A stretch of 64,000 bases of DNA from Porphyra umbilicalis (Eukaryota; Rhodophyta; Bangiophyceae; Bangiales; Bangiaceae): positions 124,001 to 188,000 of the forward strand of contig KV918793.1 in assembly GCA_002049455.2 (NCBI GenBank), given 5' to 3'. Below the pieces are notes generated by a model. The model searched no databases and was not told the origin of the DNA. It saw only the letters and a list, made by a program, of their open reading frames with translations. The translations under genes were made by a program, and so were the position numbers. Numbering within the stretch: position 1 is the first letter of the stretch; each line of letters begins with the position of its first letter. Below are positions 20,790-31,348 of this stretch, piece after piece.

Positions 20790-22700
20790 GGGAGTAGCCA
20801 TGAGAGGAGAAGGGGGTGCAACACCCTCAGGGGTCGTAGTTGAAGCCCATAGTGTAGGGGTTCTCGTTGCGTCGAGGGTGCCGTACGGCGCGTCAGTGAC
20901 CAATAAACCCCACGCAAGTCGTTTGCGTACCACCCTTGGCAGAGCCCCTTGTCTGTCAGGCCAAATCTCCATCCCACCTTGTGGTCCAACGTCAAATAGA
21001 TCCGTGCTAGTCAGCCATGACGTACCGCCCTTCCACGAAGACGTCCGTGCGATCCGATCGCTTTGGCCTGATTCCAGACCGCGGGGAGGACCACCGTCCA
21101 GCAATGCGGCAGAGATGGTTGCCACCACGGCCACGTGGCCCCCACCGGAACACGTGTCGTAACCGAAAATGTGCCACAATACGAAACTTGAAAACCACGT
21201 CTCCCGCATGGGAGTTCCCATAAGCGAGGAAGTCGACGACAGACCCGGCTTCTTCGACTCGTAGGCCCACACGCCGCATGCTCTGGTGTACCTTACGTAG
21301 GTCGAACCGGCTGGCCAACTCGAATGTGTCCTCCTCGGGGTGACACCTCCACCAGCGGGTCCACAGGCGCAGCGTGCGTCATCCGCGACATTATGGCCTA
21401 CAAAGGCCTACCAGACGAACTCCTTACCCGTGTGTTGATGCCCTTTGGAGACCAAGACGTCTTGGGGTACCCCGAAGTTCTGCAGGAGCGTCTGCGGATC
21501 CTCCGGCGGGCCCGGTGCCGCCGTCACGTGGTCTCTGCTCACCGTCTCCGGACATCCGCCTATGCCTAACGAGAAAATGCCTTCTCTGCGGACTAACACC
21601 TCGTACAGTCCTGCCGCGCTGGTTCAGAGCTTGTACTTGGTCCGCGCGTGGCCATGGAAGAGCACCCAGTCCCCCGCTTGGACATCTTCGTTGACCGGCC
21701 GCACGCGGGCGTCGTAGTTCCTTCTTGTACCGCCACTGTGCCAGCGTGAGGGACCGCCTTACCTTACGGATCAGGTTACGTAACCTCGTCCGGATGACCT
21801 CTTGGATGGCTCGTGGGCTGCCGTCCGTCTCTTCGGGTGTCGGGACGCCGACCATACGCTCCACGGAGAGACTCCATACTCGCTCGGGTGTGACGAACTC
21901 GAGGGGCGCCACCCCGGTGCTCTTCTGAGGCCGAATGTTGTAGGCCAGCGCCAGCATCGACACGAGCTCATTTCATCGGTCTTGGTGGTCCTCGACGGAC
22001 TTTCGCAGCTGCCCCACGATGGTCCGGTTGTACCGTTCCACTTGGCAGTTCGTCCGCGGATGATAAGTCGTGGAGTACCGTTTGGAGATCCTGAGAAGTG
22101 AACTAACCCCTTTGAAGAACGTAGAACGGAACTGGGGGCCATTGTCGGACAATACCGTCGCTAGGGGCCCGTACGCTGTCCTCGTCGATCACCTCCTCGG
22201 CTTGGTGGCCCGTCTTGACCGCATAGTCGGGCTTGCCACGTGTGTTCACCTCCATCGTTAGGACTGCTCCCGGCTCCACCTCCTCCGCGACGACGTGCAG
22301 CGGTCCATTGTTGGCTGTCGCGGTTCCGGCGACATACCCCTTGGTCAGGTGGACCGACACATCCCCGATATTCGTCAGGTAGTGGGACCGCGGGATGTTG
22401 TGGGAGAACTCCATGGCGGCGATGTGCAACAGCATCTTTCGTCGGCTCGTTTGGACAGGGCGTTCCAGCACTAGGTGAACCCCCTTGATAAGGCAGCCCA
22501 CTTGGACCGCCTGGATATGCCGTGGGCTTACGGTCACCACTTGTCGGAGCCGGGTAGCCCCAACTTGCGCCTTCGGCTTCCTTGAGGCCTCAGGTGCCAC
22601 CGGTGCATTTTTAGATCCCCAGGCACCGCCGACGGGGACGCCGCGCGCTACGCTTCTCCGCCCGGCCGCCGCAGGCTCTTCGCTGGCGACTGGCGGCGGC
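20790..22700 (-). pseudogene. Ty3-type LTR retroelement fragment (chromovirus-like), fossil
   Basis: On the minus strand an integrase core is recognisable from about 22,170 down to 21,870: VLSDNGPQF, then TYHPRTN and VERYNRT, then YNIRPQKSTGVAPLEFV. Past it, near 21,350-21,420, is a chromodomain-like segment with WWGY and EEDTFE, which places the fragment with the chromoviruses (Metaviridae). The frame is broken in many places. No reverse transcriptase or LTR was recognised, so this is a partial and old copy. Confidence 0.75.
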
Positions 22701-23339
22701 ACTTGCGGGTCGGCCGGCACCACAAGCGCCACCTCTTGGCGCCCCTCGGCACGGCCGACCGCTCCCTTGTGCGACTCTTGCATCTCTGTGCACGCCGACC
22801 GCGGGTGACTGCTCTTTCTGTCCCGTTTTTCTGGAGCTGCGCGCGTTCATTGCAACTGGCTCGGACCTTACGGGACACACGATGGATCACGATATCAAGG
22901 AAAAACAAAAACCTGCCCAACGAAGGAAAATAATATTTGTGTGATCATACTGCTTCTCTAGAGAACATACGGGGCGCATAGCTTGCCACGATCGCTGCAC
23001 ACGTGCGCCGTCAGGTCGGCACGGAGGTACTCTTGTTCGGTGGGGTTTCGAGTCTCGCTGCACGCATCAAAGACAGCAACCATGCCACCCGGGGGCGGCT
23101 GCCCCACAGCGTTCAAAGCGGGATGCAGGTTTGCAGTACCGAAAGCGTCGGCCTTGCCGGTAGCGCCGCCGCCGCCAGGGACAGGTCCCCCGGCGGAAGC
23201 AGCGCCACCATCTTCGGCTCCACCGTCGCACCGTTCATGACCTCCCGCGGAGGCAGCTGCCGCGCCTGGAGGATCCTCGCCATCACCACCCGCACCCCTT
23301 CCCTCGTTAGTTCCCCGTGCCCCTCTGCGGCGACTCAAA
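22701..23339. other. Repeat-derived stretch, no supported gene
   Basis: Between the Ty3-type fragment and the transposase relic. Minus-strand frames here are Gly/Ala/Pro-rich and unconvincing. Positions 22890-22950 are AT-rich. Confidence 0.4.
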
Positions 23340-24330
23340 CGCCGTCTCGACGGCTCTCTACGCACATGTTTTGCCAAGTACAAACCGCCTTGTACGTGGT
23401 TATCAGCTGCATCACGAAGCTACACCGTCCTGGATGCGAGGCGATGCGAAACCGCTTGGTCAGAACTCCAAACAGCCGTTAAAGTTCCTTTCGAATGGCC
23501 TCGTGCAGGCGGAAAAAAAGTCGTCGCCTCGTCGGTCATCGGCATATCGTGGGGAGACACAGGGGACGCGTAGCGAGGGTAGATGACGTCGAAAAGATAG
23601 TATGGTAGCGTGCGGGTGGTCCCGCTCACGGTAGAGGTCACGCCCCACGGCGGTCACCGGCCTGCTGAGACGTCTAGATAGAGAGGCGACTGGTTCATCA
23701 CGCTCATGACGTTCAGACTGCTAGGAGCGTCGACAATTAGGTGTCATACTCACAGGTCTTCGTCGTACAAGGCCTCGACGACAACGCCACGCGAGCCCTT
23801 CCAGCTCTGGTACGCGCCCGCCATGCCCGTCGGGCACTGATGCCACTCCCAGTGCGTGCAGTCCGGCGAGCCCATAAAACCAGGAAAGCCACGATCCGCG
23901 TTGCGCTCCATCCTTCGCTTCAGCTCCGACTGGCTGGGATGGCATAGGTACGTCTATTACCACCTCCGCACGTTGAACTCGAGGAGAAGCTCTGTCGCCT
24001 GCGCCACAGTCGAGCGAGAGAGGCGAACATAATGGTCCGAGCTGTCGGCCGCCTCGCCGTACCCTATCATATGGAAGGCGGCCACGACCTTTTGCAGTTA
24101 GTGCGCCTGCAGGCGACTCGTCGCGTCGATGCGCTGCTTGAAGAACGGCTCGTCCTTGACTGCCAGGTCGATACGTCGAAACACACTGCGCGGCACACAA
24201 AAGCGCCTCTTGAAATCACGGTCGTCGAAGATGGGCGGCTCCACGTTGAACCCAAAGTGGTCGCGTTGAATGTTGAATAAGCCAGCGGCAAAAACACGGC
24301 GCTTGCTTGGCCGTCGCCCAGGAAATGAAC
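23340..24330 (-). pseudogene. PIF/Harbinger-type transposase relic (Plant_tran / DDE_Tnp_4 family)
   Basis: Read on the minus strand from about 24,300: RVFAAGLFNIQRDHFG, then FDDRDFKRRFCVPRSVFRRI and KDEPFFKQRIDATSRLQAH. This is the N-terminal signature of plant and algal transposase-derived proteins. Further on, across frame changes, come GYGEAADSSD, YVRLSRSTV, GFPGFMGSPDCTHWEW (the first catalytic Asp region), MAGAYQSWKGSRG and LPYYLFDVIYPRYA, then CVES near 23,340. Several stops and frame changes separate these pieces, so it is inactive. Terminal inverted repeats were not found. Confidence 0.75.
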
Positions 24331-25382
24331 CGCGGTAGTGGCGACGGCGGTGTGAGCGGGCGGCGCGCGACCGTCGTCGAATTAGCAGCAGCAGGCCCAT
24401 GTTGGCTTGCACGGCAGCGCAGACGAAGGCGGCATCGTCCTTGGCCAGCAAAGAGGCAGCGCTGGACAGCCCCGTCTCGACAGCTTCCATTCCAACAGCG
24501 AAGAGGTAGATCACGGGCAAGCGCGGGCGGGTTGGGGTGGAGCACGGGACACAAGGGTAGCGGTCGTCAAGGTGGTGGGGTAGCAAACAATTTGGGGCAG
24601 GTGCGTGGATCATGCGTCTCAAGCCGAAGACAGGGAACGTGTGGGCGAAGCCGGTACGTCGTAAAGGAGGAGCAGGGCAACAGGATAGTAGGGAGTGCAC
24701 GATGCACGCAGTGGCCGGACGCGGCACAACGATGGGCGCGACTTCGATGAGTCGAGTGTAGGTACGGTGCGGCAGCGCGGACCGAGGAGAAGCGTTCCAC
24801 CGCCCCCCCCCCCCCTCAGAGGCTCTAAATGAGCGCTGGGCGGCCGCCACAACCCAGCGACCGCACGGTCGTGATGATGCCACGCGAACAATCCATCGTC
24901 ACAACGCCATCAGGCCCTCAAGAGCCCGGATCGGGGGATACGAGGCGCGGGATATCCCCACTGCACGCGTGTCTGAGCCACATGCCCAATCCCATCCCTC
25001 GCGGCCCACGTTGAGAGCCTGCGTCGGAATCGAATCACGAGACGCCACCTACCTGCTGTTTCACCCTGCTTCAGTCGACGAACGCTTTTGGTCCGCTCTC
25101 GAATGCTGAGGTCGGGCCTCATCGCTAAAGAGTGCAGGTCTGCGCCATTATCTTTCGAACCTGATCAAGATCATCTGAGCACACGTTGCGCGCTAAGCCA
25201 GTATATAGTAATGCATATTTGATAACACTCCACCAATGAGAGAACAGAACGCCTTGAGGCCGACCACAAGCCTACCCCATTTCGCTTCACGAAGGGGGCA
25301 GGTCCAACGCCCGCCCCTTTTCTGCGCTTTGCAGTTGATGCGTACCTTCAAGATTCCATCATGACCATTGAAGACCCAAATG
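24331..25382. other. Intergenic, no supported gene
   Basis: A minus-strand frame continues upstream of the transposase relic to about 24,880, with MASSRPCGRW at its start, but the sequence is unconvincing. Positions 25,130-25,350 are AT-richer and hold nothing identifiable. Confidence 0.4.
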
Positions 25383-25440
25383 TAGGGTTGTACAACACGC
25401 CCCTTTTTGAAGGGCGTGCGGTGGTGAGGCCCTGTCTAAA
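25383..25440. mobile_element. Orphan left end of the TAGGGTTG-type hAT family
   Basis: The sequence TAGGGTTGTACAACACGCCC at 25383 matches the terminus of the complete element at 28815-30470 (TAGGGTTGTGCAACACGCCC) with one difference. It is followed by the same GGGCGTG-type subterminal words. The preceding 8 bases are CCCAAATG. No matching right end was found, so the copy is truncated or rearranged. Confidence 0.55.
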
Positions 25441-26159
25441 CGGCGCCTGTCTCAGCACATGTTTGGTCAGAAAAGCCTGTGTCTGAGCACAGCCGGGATG
25501 TGGCAGTCTTAACGGGACGCTCATGTGTCGAATTTTGATGGACTGCCCAGTAGCCTCCACATTGAACGCAGCTTTCAGTATTCCCAATGATTGGCGATTT
25601 GGGATGCATGCAGACGGAACAGGACCAGGCGCTGTCCACCGCTGTCTTCCGCTCAACCACCGACTAACGAGCAGACAAAAGGACCCCCCTCTCAACCCCA
25701 GTGTCATGCCCTCCCCCCGTGCGCCACGGCGCATGCAGATGGAACGACGGCTTCGCGCCGCGAGTGGTCAGATGGGATTGCGTCGGCCGCTCGTTCGTAC
25801 GCGCGCGCAGGCGGCCGTCTGGGAAGCTTTTCTGGTGTCCTGAAGGACGTCTTGCAGCAGATGCCTGTGGCGTGACAAAAGCGCTGGCCAGCGCATGCCG
25901 CGAGCCGCAGATCGAACGCTTTTTCCATTAGACAACAGCACTACGCAGGGGGGCTTCCTATGTGGCCTCCAGGTGTTCGGTAGTGTCTGCACGTGTCTGC
26001 GTGCCCGTGATAGAGAGAAAAATGCCGGGCACACGCGCCGAGCGCGCTTCTCAGTTCGCGCAACTGCTTTTCAGACACGAAAACTCCCGAGTGCCCGGGA
26101 GACGCTTTCTGATGCTCCAAACACAAATACAGCTGGTTGGCCGAACCACTACTGATTCA
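25441..26159. other. Intergenic, no supported gene
   Basis: Small ORFs on both strands; none is recognisable. Confidence 0.4.
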
Positions 26160-26731
26160 CCGTCATAAAATGACAGATCTGATCGGAAAATGACAAACGG
26201 CGAACACCCCCGGAAAGGGTCTCTGAGCCGGTGATCGCAGTCTGGAGGCTGTTGAGGCAGATCGGCACGGAGTCGTACAAATGCCAGCGCCCAGATCATT
26301 CAAGACGACCTTAGAGGCTATAAATCTGCAGTTGTCTAGACCATGTCACCAGCAAGAGCTCCAGGCGGTGGCTCTTCTCAGTTCTTATTTCCCAGGGAGC
26401 CGTAGTCCATTAAAGAAAACCAAGAAACAGTGTGCCGCAGTGCACCATCTGGGGGGGGGGGAAAACAACGTTTTCTTTGACAGGTCCTTGCGCAGCCGGA
26501 AGTAGAGACTGGGAAGGGCCACTGCCTGAAGCTCTTGCTGGTGACATGGTCTAGACAATGGCCAATTTATAGCCTCTGAGGTCGTCTTGAGCGATCTGGC
26601 CGCTGGCGTTTGTACGACTCCTTGCCGATCTGACTCAACAGCCTCCAGACTGCGATCACCGGCCTCAGAGACCCTTTCCAGGGGGGTCCGCGGTTTGTCA
26701 TTTTCCGATCGGATCTGTCATTTTATGACGG
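26160..26731. mobile_element. Foldback (long terminal inverted repeat) element, 572 bp
   Basis: The left arm (about 26160-26392) and right arm (about 26502-26731) are near-perfect reverse complements. Both outer ends begin CCGTCATAAAATGACAG. Each arm also contains GAGGCTATAAAT and CTAGACCATGTCACCAGC. The arms surround a roughly 110-bp spacer with a G10 run. The flanks are TGATTCA (26153-26159) and TGACTCA (26732-26738), a likely 7-bp target duplication with one change. No protein is encoded. The superfamily is uncertain; long arms suggest a foldback or Mutator-like non-autonomous element. Confidence 0.87.
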
Positions 26732-26738
26732 TGACTCA

Positions 26739-27689
26739 CTGTAGGAGGTCGGACTGATGCGCACCTCCCTCGCCCCCCGGGCCTCCTCCCCATCCGGCAC
26801 GGTTGTGGTCACGCCGGTCAACTGTGGGGCGAGGATGACAGCGGCAAGGGACAGCAGCTGCAGAGCACAGTGCATGATCAGTCTACGCGTGCGACCAATC
26901 CGGCCGCCGTAGTTGGCCGCAAATGAACCGCCAGCAGGCAACATCACACAGTCAGGCAGAGGGCAAGGGGGCTCAAGTGGCACAGGATGGGTCCCTCGGT
27001 CCTGGCCCCAAGTACACCTTGCTGTCACCTCGGGCAAGACGACAGCCTCGCCCTTGATGGTCTATTTTGCACGGAGAGGTCGCCGTCGGCTGGGGTCAGC
27101 ACGTCGGCAGTGCCTCAACGTCGACTGGCCTGCAGAGCGCACCAGCGGACCCCCTTGGTGTGGCGCCACGTGGCGTACGATGGTTTTGATATCTATCGAG
27201 GCGAATTATTTATAATATACCGCATTCATGCTAATCATGGATGGTTTCTCCGAAAACGCTCATCCCTGGCGAGGAAGCGCAACTCCCCACGCCTAGTCAA
27301 GGCTGCTCTTCTGGGTCTGGGCATTACACTCCATCAGTCAAAGCTGCGCTGCAACGTGCTGAAATTCTAGTGGTCGATACAAAATTGGGTCGCGACCCCA
27401 TTACGGACCCCGGCTGATGGCCGCTCTGAGCGGGGTCGCCGGCGTCACCGGATCAGCAGCGGTCCGACGTGATCCGGGGCGGATCACGTCTTGCCCGCGC
27501 CTCGTCTTGCAGGCGATTTTATACCTGCTTTTCCCTGTCGACGCTGCCTGGTCGCCGTCCTTTTGAGGTGGGGCGCAATATGGCGGATGACGACGAAGAG
27601 CGAAAGTACGTGCATTCATTACTTGGCGAGGGCAGCAAGCTCCCGTTGAAGGTGGGGGGGGGCGGACGTACATGGAGTTTTAAGCTGTG
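26739..27689. other. Intergenic, no firm gene; one perfect hairpin
   Basis: At 27467-27489 there is a 9-bp perfect stem, ACGTGATCC / GGATCACGT, around GGGGC. A short + frame starting at an ATG near 27,580 (MADDDEERKYVHSLLGEGSKL) looks protein-like but is only about 37 codons. It could be a first exon or a transposon remnant. Confidence 0.35.
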
Positions 27690-28235
27690 GTGACTCGGGT
27701 ACTCTGAGTCAGAATCCGTCGTCAGAACGAGCATCGTAGCACGTGCGACCATCTGACAGCCCCGTGTACAATGACACGTATGTCTGCTTGCTATCCTTTT
27801 TGTGGGAAATGCACGTGCTCTGGCGGTGCTGGGCTATGCAGCGCACCATACAGCGCAGCAGAATGAGCCAAAGAACAGTCAAAATGCATACACACAGCCG
27901 GAGTTATGCCCGTTTTCCCACATGATCGCTTGACTCGGCCCGGCATGCCCGGGTACCAAATCGGTCGGGGGGGTCTGTGGACGCCACAAGGCACAACCAG
28001 AAGCTCCCCCTATGATAGCTATGGTAACTGGGGTACTCTGAGTCAGAATCCGTCGTCAGAACGAGCATCGGAGCACTTGCGACCCTCTGACAACCCCGTG
28101 TACATGGACTCGTATATCTGCCAGCTATCTTTTTTGTGGGAAATGCACGTGCTCTGGCGGTGCCGGTTTATGCGATACACCGCACAGTGCAGCAGAATAA
28201 GCCAAAGAATGCTGCCACAGCGTGAACGGTGTCGG
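27690..28235. repeat. Pair of direct repeats of about 210 bp
   Basis: Positions 27690-27900 and 28023-28235 are about 85% alike. Both contain GGGTACTCTGAGTCAGAATC, CCGTCGTCAGAACGAGCATC and GGGAAATGCACGTGCTCTGG. They are separated by about 120 bp. Neither copy carries a convincing gene. They may be the ends of a small element or a tandem duplication. Confidence 0.8.
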
Positions 28236-28814
28236 AGTTGTTGCCGTTTCTGTCGTTCTGCAGTGATGTGCGTCGCTTCCGACGTAGTAGCGGGGCCGTT
28301 CAAACACCGCTTCTCTCCGACCAGATTTTCACGAGAGCCTCTCGAAACGATCACGCTGTACTGCCTGGCAGGGTTGGTGAGAGGGGGTGCTGTTCTCCAC
28401 GTGGTACTACGGTTGAAACTACAGATGCCCGATCTGACACTCTCATTTGTGACCAATGAGCTGTCACATTTGGACGGAGCAGCCAACGAAGGCCCGCAAA
28501 TCGCTTCAAAACCAGAAGAGCAGGAACACTGCCTGTTGACTAGGCGTGTCCCGCTCTTCTCAGACGAAAGATACCGTTTTTTCTGATCATAATCGGAAGC
28601 TCTTTCTGAAAGAGTTTGAAGCCCTATGCTGCAGTTCCGACTCTTTGGCGACGTTTTTCCCTGAGGCTTTAATACATGAGATATACCTTTAGTCTGGTTC
28701 GCTCCCTATCGCATGCTTAATAGGCCTCTCATGATAGAGCCCATGATTTTGAGAGATCCTGGCACGTAAATACATAGTTCTCACTCGAGAGAGGCGAACA
28801 GCAGCACCGAACAG
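28236..28814. other. Intergenic, no supported gene
   Basis: A + frame runs from 27906 to 28586 across the repeat pair but has no recognisable product. The last 8 bases (28807-28814, CCGAACAG) are the left target duplication of the next element. Confidence 0.4.
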
Positions 28815-30470
28815 TAGGGTTGTGCAACACGCCCGGGGCGTGCTAAATTGCACGCCTGGGGCGTGCAATTTCACGTGTTTTGGGCGTGTCACGCCCTGCA
28901 CCCCCAGAGTTTTAGGGGCGTGATTGGGGCGTGCTTGAAAAAAAAGTACATAATTTCAAATGCGCTCTTGGTGCGCCAGTCCACCGAATATTTTTCGGTG
29001 CAGTTCCGTGCCACCTTCGGTGAGATGGGTGGGACTGCGGGCGGTGGGGCAGCCGGTGGAGGCCAGGCGAGCCGACGTCCCGTGATGCTGCAATGCATCC
29101 TTGACGTAGAGTGGCAACACAGTGCGGCTTAAACCACGTGCCTGGAAGATCTGCATTCCCTTGTAAATGGCTTGCACAGAGGCGTGCAGGAATCCTGCAA
29201 TCGTCGATTCTGACCCTTCCAGAGCGTGTGCACTGTACAAGACCTTTGTAGAGCGATGCTCCTGGGCTATAAAGACGTCGCCCAGACCCCTTTTCTACAC
29301 CTTTCGTACCGCAGTGGAGGTGTCTATGAGTGCGTAAAAAACGAGACCTGGCCTCCTCTTCATGCGCACGGGGCGTCCACAAACGTGTTTCTTGCATGCA
29401 AAATTCTTGTACCTCGCACCCTGAGTTCGTGCAAGCGTGCTTGCACAGGCAAGTACGGAAATTCTGGAAACGGATCCATCTTTGTGCAGACATCTTGCAC
29501 CTTGTGCATGATTCTTGCACAAGTGAGCGACACTTGTTTTCCCTCTCGAGCGGCTCCACCGGCAACATGCTCAACCTCATGACGCACTCCAAAGACTGAC
29601 CTTCAGTTGCTTATCACTCCTGTACCCCTCCGCACCTCACCCCCCCCGCTCCCCAAGAACAACCAGACTTCCGAAAGAAGTGTGAATTCGACTTTTGTCC
29701 CGGAGGCCGTGAGGACGTCTACATGGGGTTGCGAAAGCTAAGAAACTATCCGAAGCCATCTCCCCGGCTACCAGGAGCACATCAGAGGTCCCCTGCTCCA
29801 GTAGCTCCATTGGGAAGCGGTCATGTGGCTTCTGGTGCTATGTCTTCAGTGCCCTGTGCTGCGACTGAGCTCATGACGGGTGGGGAATGAAAAGAGGCTG
29901 TGGCATTCTTGGTGTGGGCGGATGTTGCCCCTATAACACTGATCTTTGCCACACGGCGCCCAGACTCCGGCCCAGCTTCCCGCTTGTAGAACTGGAATGA
30001 CGGTTGTGCAGCGAGATGCAGAAACTCTGCACCGCAACGTGCACGATTCTTGCACGACTGCTGCCAGGTTTGGTACATAATTCTTGCACAGACACTGACT
30101 CTGTGCAACTCCCATACAAGAATCGTGCACGAAGAACCGCCGTTTGTGCAAGAAATGGAGGCCTGTAAAACCTTGTATACAACTGTATACAAGGAAATTC
30201 GGGCTCTCCCAGGAACGTGGTCTAAGCCCCACTGTGCAGAGGCCAAGAGAGTGTATCGCGTGTTTTCTGGCATTTTTGTGGTCCTTTGAAAGCATCCAAA
30301 TTGCAAGAATATTGGGTACTTTGAATCGCCTATCAAGTAAGTGTCAAAACATGGGGGCTACATTAAGGGCGTGAAGAGGGGCGTGCCAATGTTGGGGGCG
30401 TGCAGAAGGGCGTGATTAGGCGTGCATCGCCCACCCCGCCACCCAAAAAGGGGCGTGATGCACAACCCTA
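28815..30470. mobile_element. Non-autonomous hAT element with TAGGGTTG ends, 1656 bp
   Basis: The left end is TAGGGTTGTGCAACACGCCC. The reverse complement of the right end is TAGGGTTGTGCATCACGCCC, one mismatch in 20. Exact 8-bp target duplications CCGAACAG lie at 28807-28814 and 30471-30478. Both ends carry many copies of GGGCGTG, like the subterminal transposase-binding words of hAT elements, and 28845-28871 is a perfect 12-bp stem (AAATTGCACGCC). A second, inner inverted repeat pairs about 29118-29190 with about 30160-30243. The interior has repeated TTGCACGAATTCTT-like words but no transposase frame. Confidence 0.88.
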
Positions 30471-30839
30471 CCGAACAGAATCGCATTCTGCTCGGGCTCT
30501 GTTGCCCGAACAGGCCGCCCAATAGATGGGCATTTGTTCGCCTGTTGCCCAACAGCCGTGCCGTTCGGCGCTTTGTTGGGCCGCCGCCAGTTGCGACGGC
30601 GTCGGCCCCGCTCGTCGGCGTTGCCGCCGCCGCCGCGCCCGTCGGCTGCCGCGCCGCCGCCGCCGCCGACCTCCGCCGTTGGCGGTCGGCGGGCGCGCCC
30701 GCGGCGGCCCGCCGCCTCACCGCACCCGCTGCCGCCGCGGCGGCCACCCGCCGCCGCCGCGACCGCCGCCCGCCCCGGTCGCCGACGAGCACCTTCCGCC
30801 GCCGCCCGCCGACGGCATCGGCGGTCGACCGTCGACCGT

Positions 30840-30854
<15 letters not shown>

Positions 30855-30917
<63 letters not shown>
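30855..30917. repeat. (GCC)21 trinucleotide repeat
   Basis: An uninterrupted run of GCC triplets, about 63 bp. Shorter GCC runs occur near 32,753 and 35,850. Confidence 0.9.
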
Positions 30918-31312
30918 ACCGACGATGCGGGCGACTCTGGCCCAGCAGGCGGCGCCCCGCACGTCCCTCCGGCGGTCGCCGGCGGCGCGGTCGCGCACGG
31001 ATGTGCCGCGGCGCCCCCCGCGGCGGCGGCGGCGCCCCCCCCCCCCCCCTCTCCCTCACCGCCGCGGGCGCGTGTTCCCCCCCTCCCACCGCCGCTGCCG
31101 CCGGCGGCGGCCATCCACGCGGGTCCGTCCGCGGCGCCCCCCCCCCCCTTTTCCTCACTGCCGCCGGCGACCGGCGCCACGCTGGCGGGTCCGCCGGTGC
31201 GGCGCCGTGGGCGGCGGCGGGGGGCGGTTGCGCCGCTCGTGCCCGCCGGTGGGGGGGTGCTGCGGGCGGTCGGGCGGGCGGGCGGGTGGCGCCGCGCGGC
31301 GGGCGGTGGAGG

Positions 31313-31313
<1 letters not shown>

Positions 31314-31343
<30 letters not shown>
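31314..31343 (+). repeat. Uninterrupted run of 30 G
   Basis: A G30 tract on the + strand. It should form G-quadruplexes readily and is likely to vary in length between individuals and between assemblies. Confidence 0.9.
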
Positions 31344-31348
<5 letters not shown>

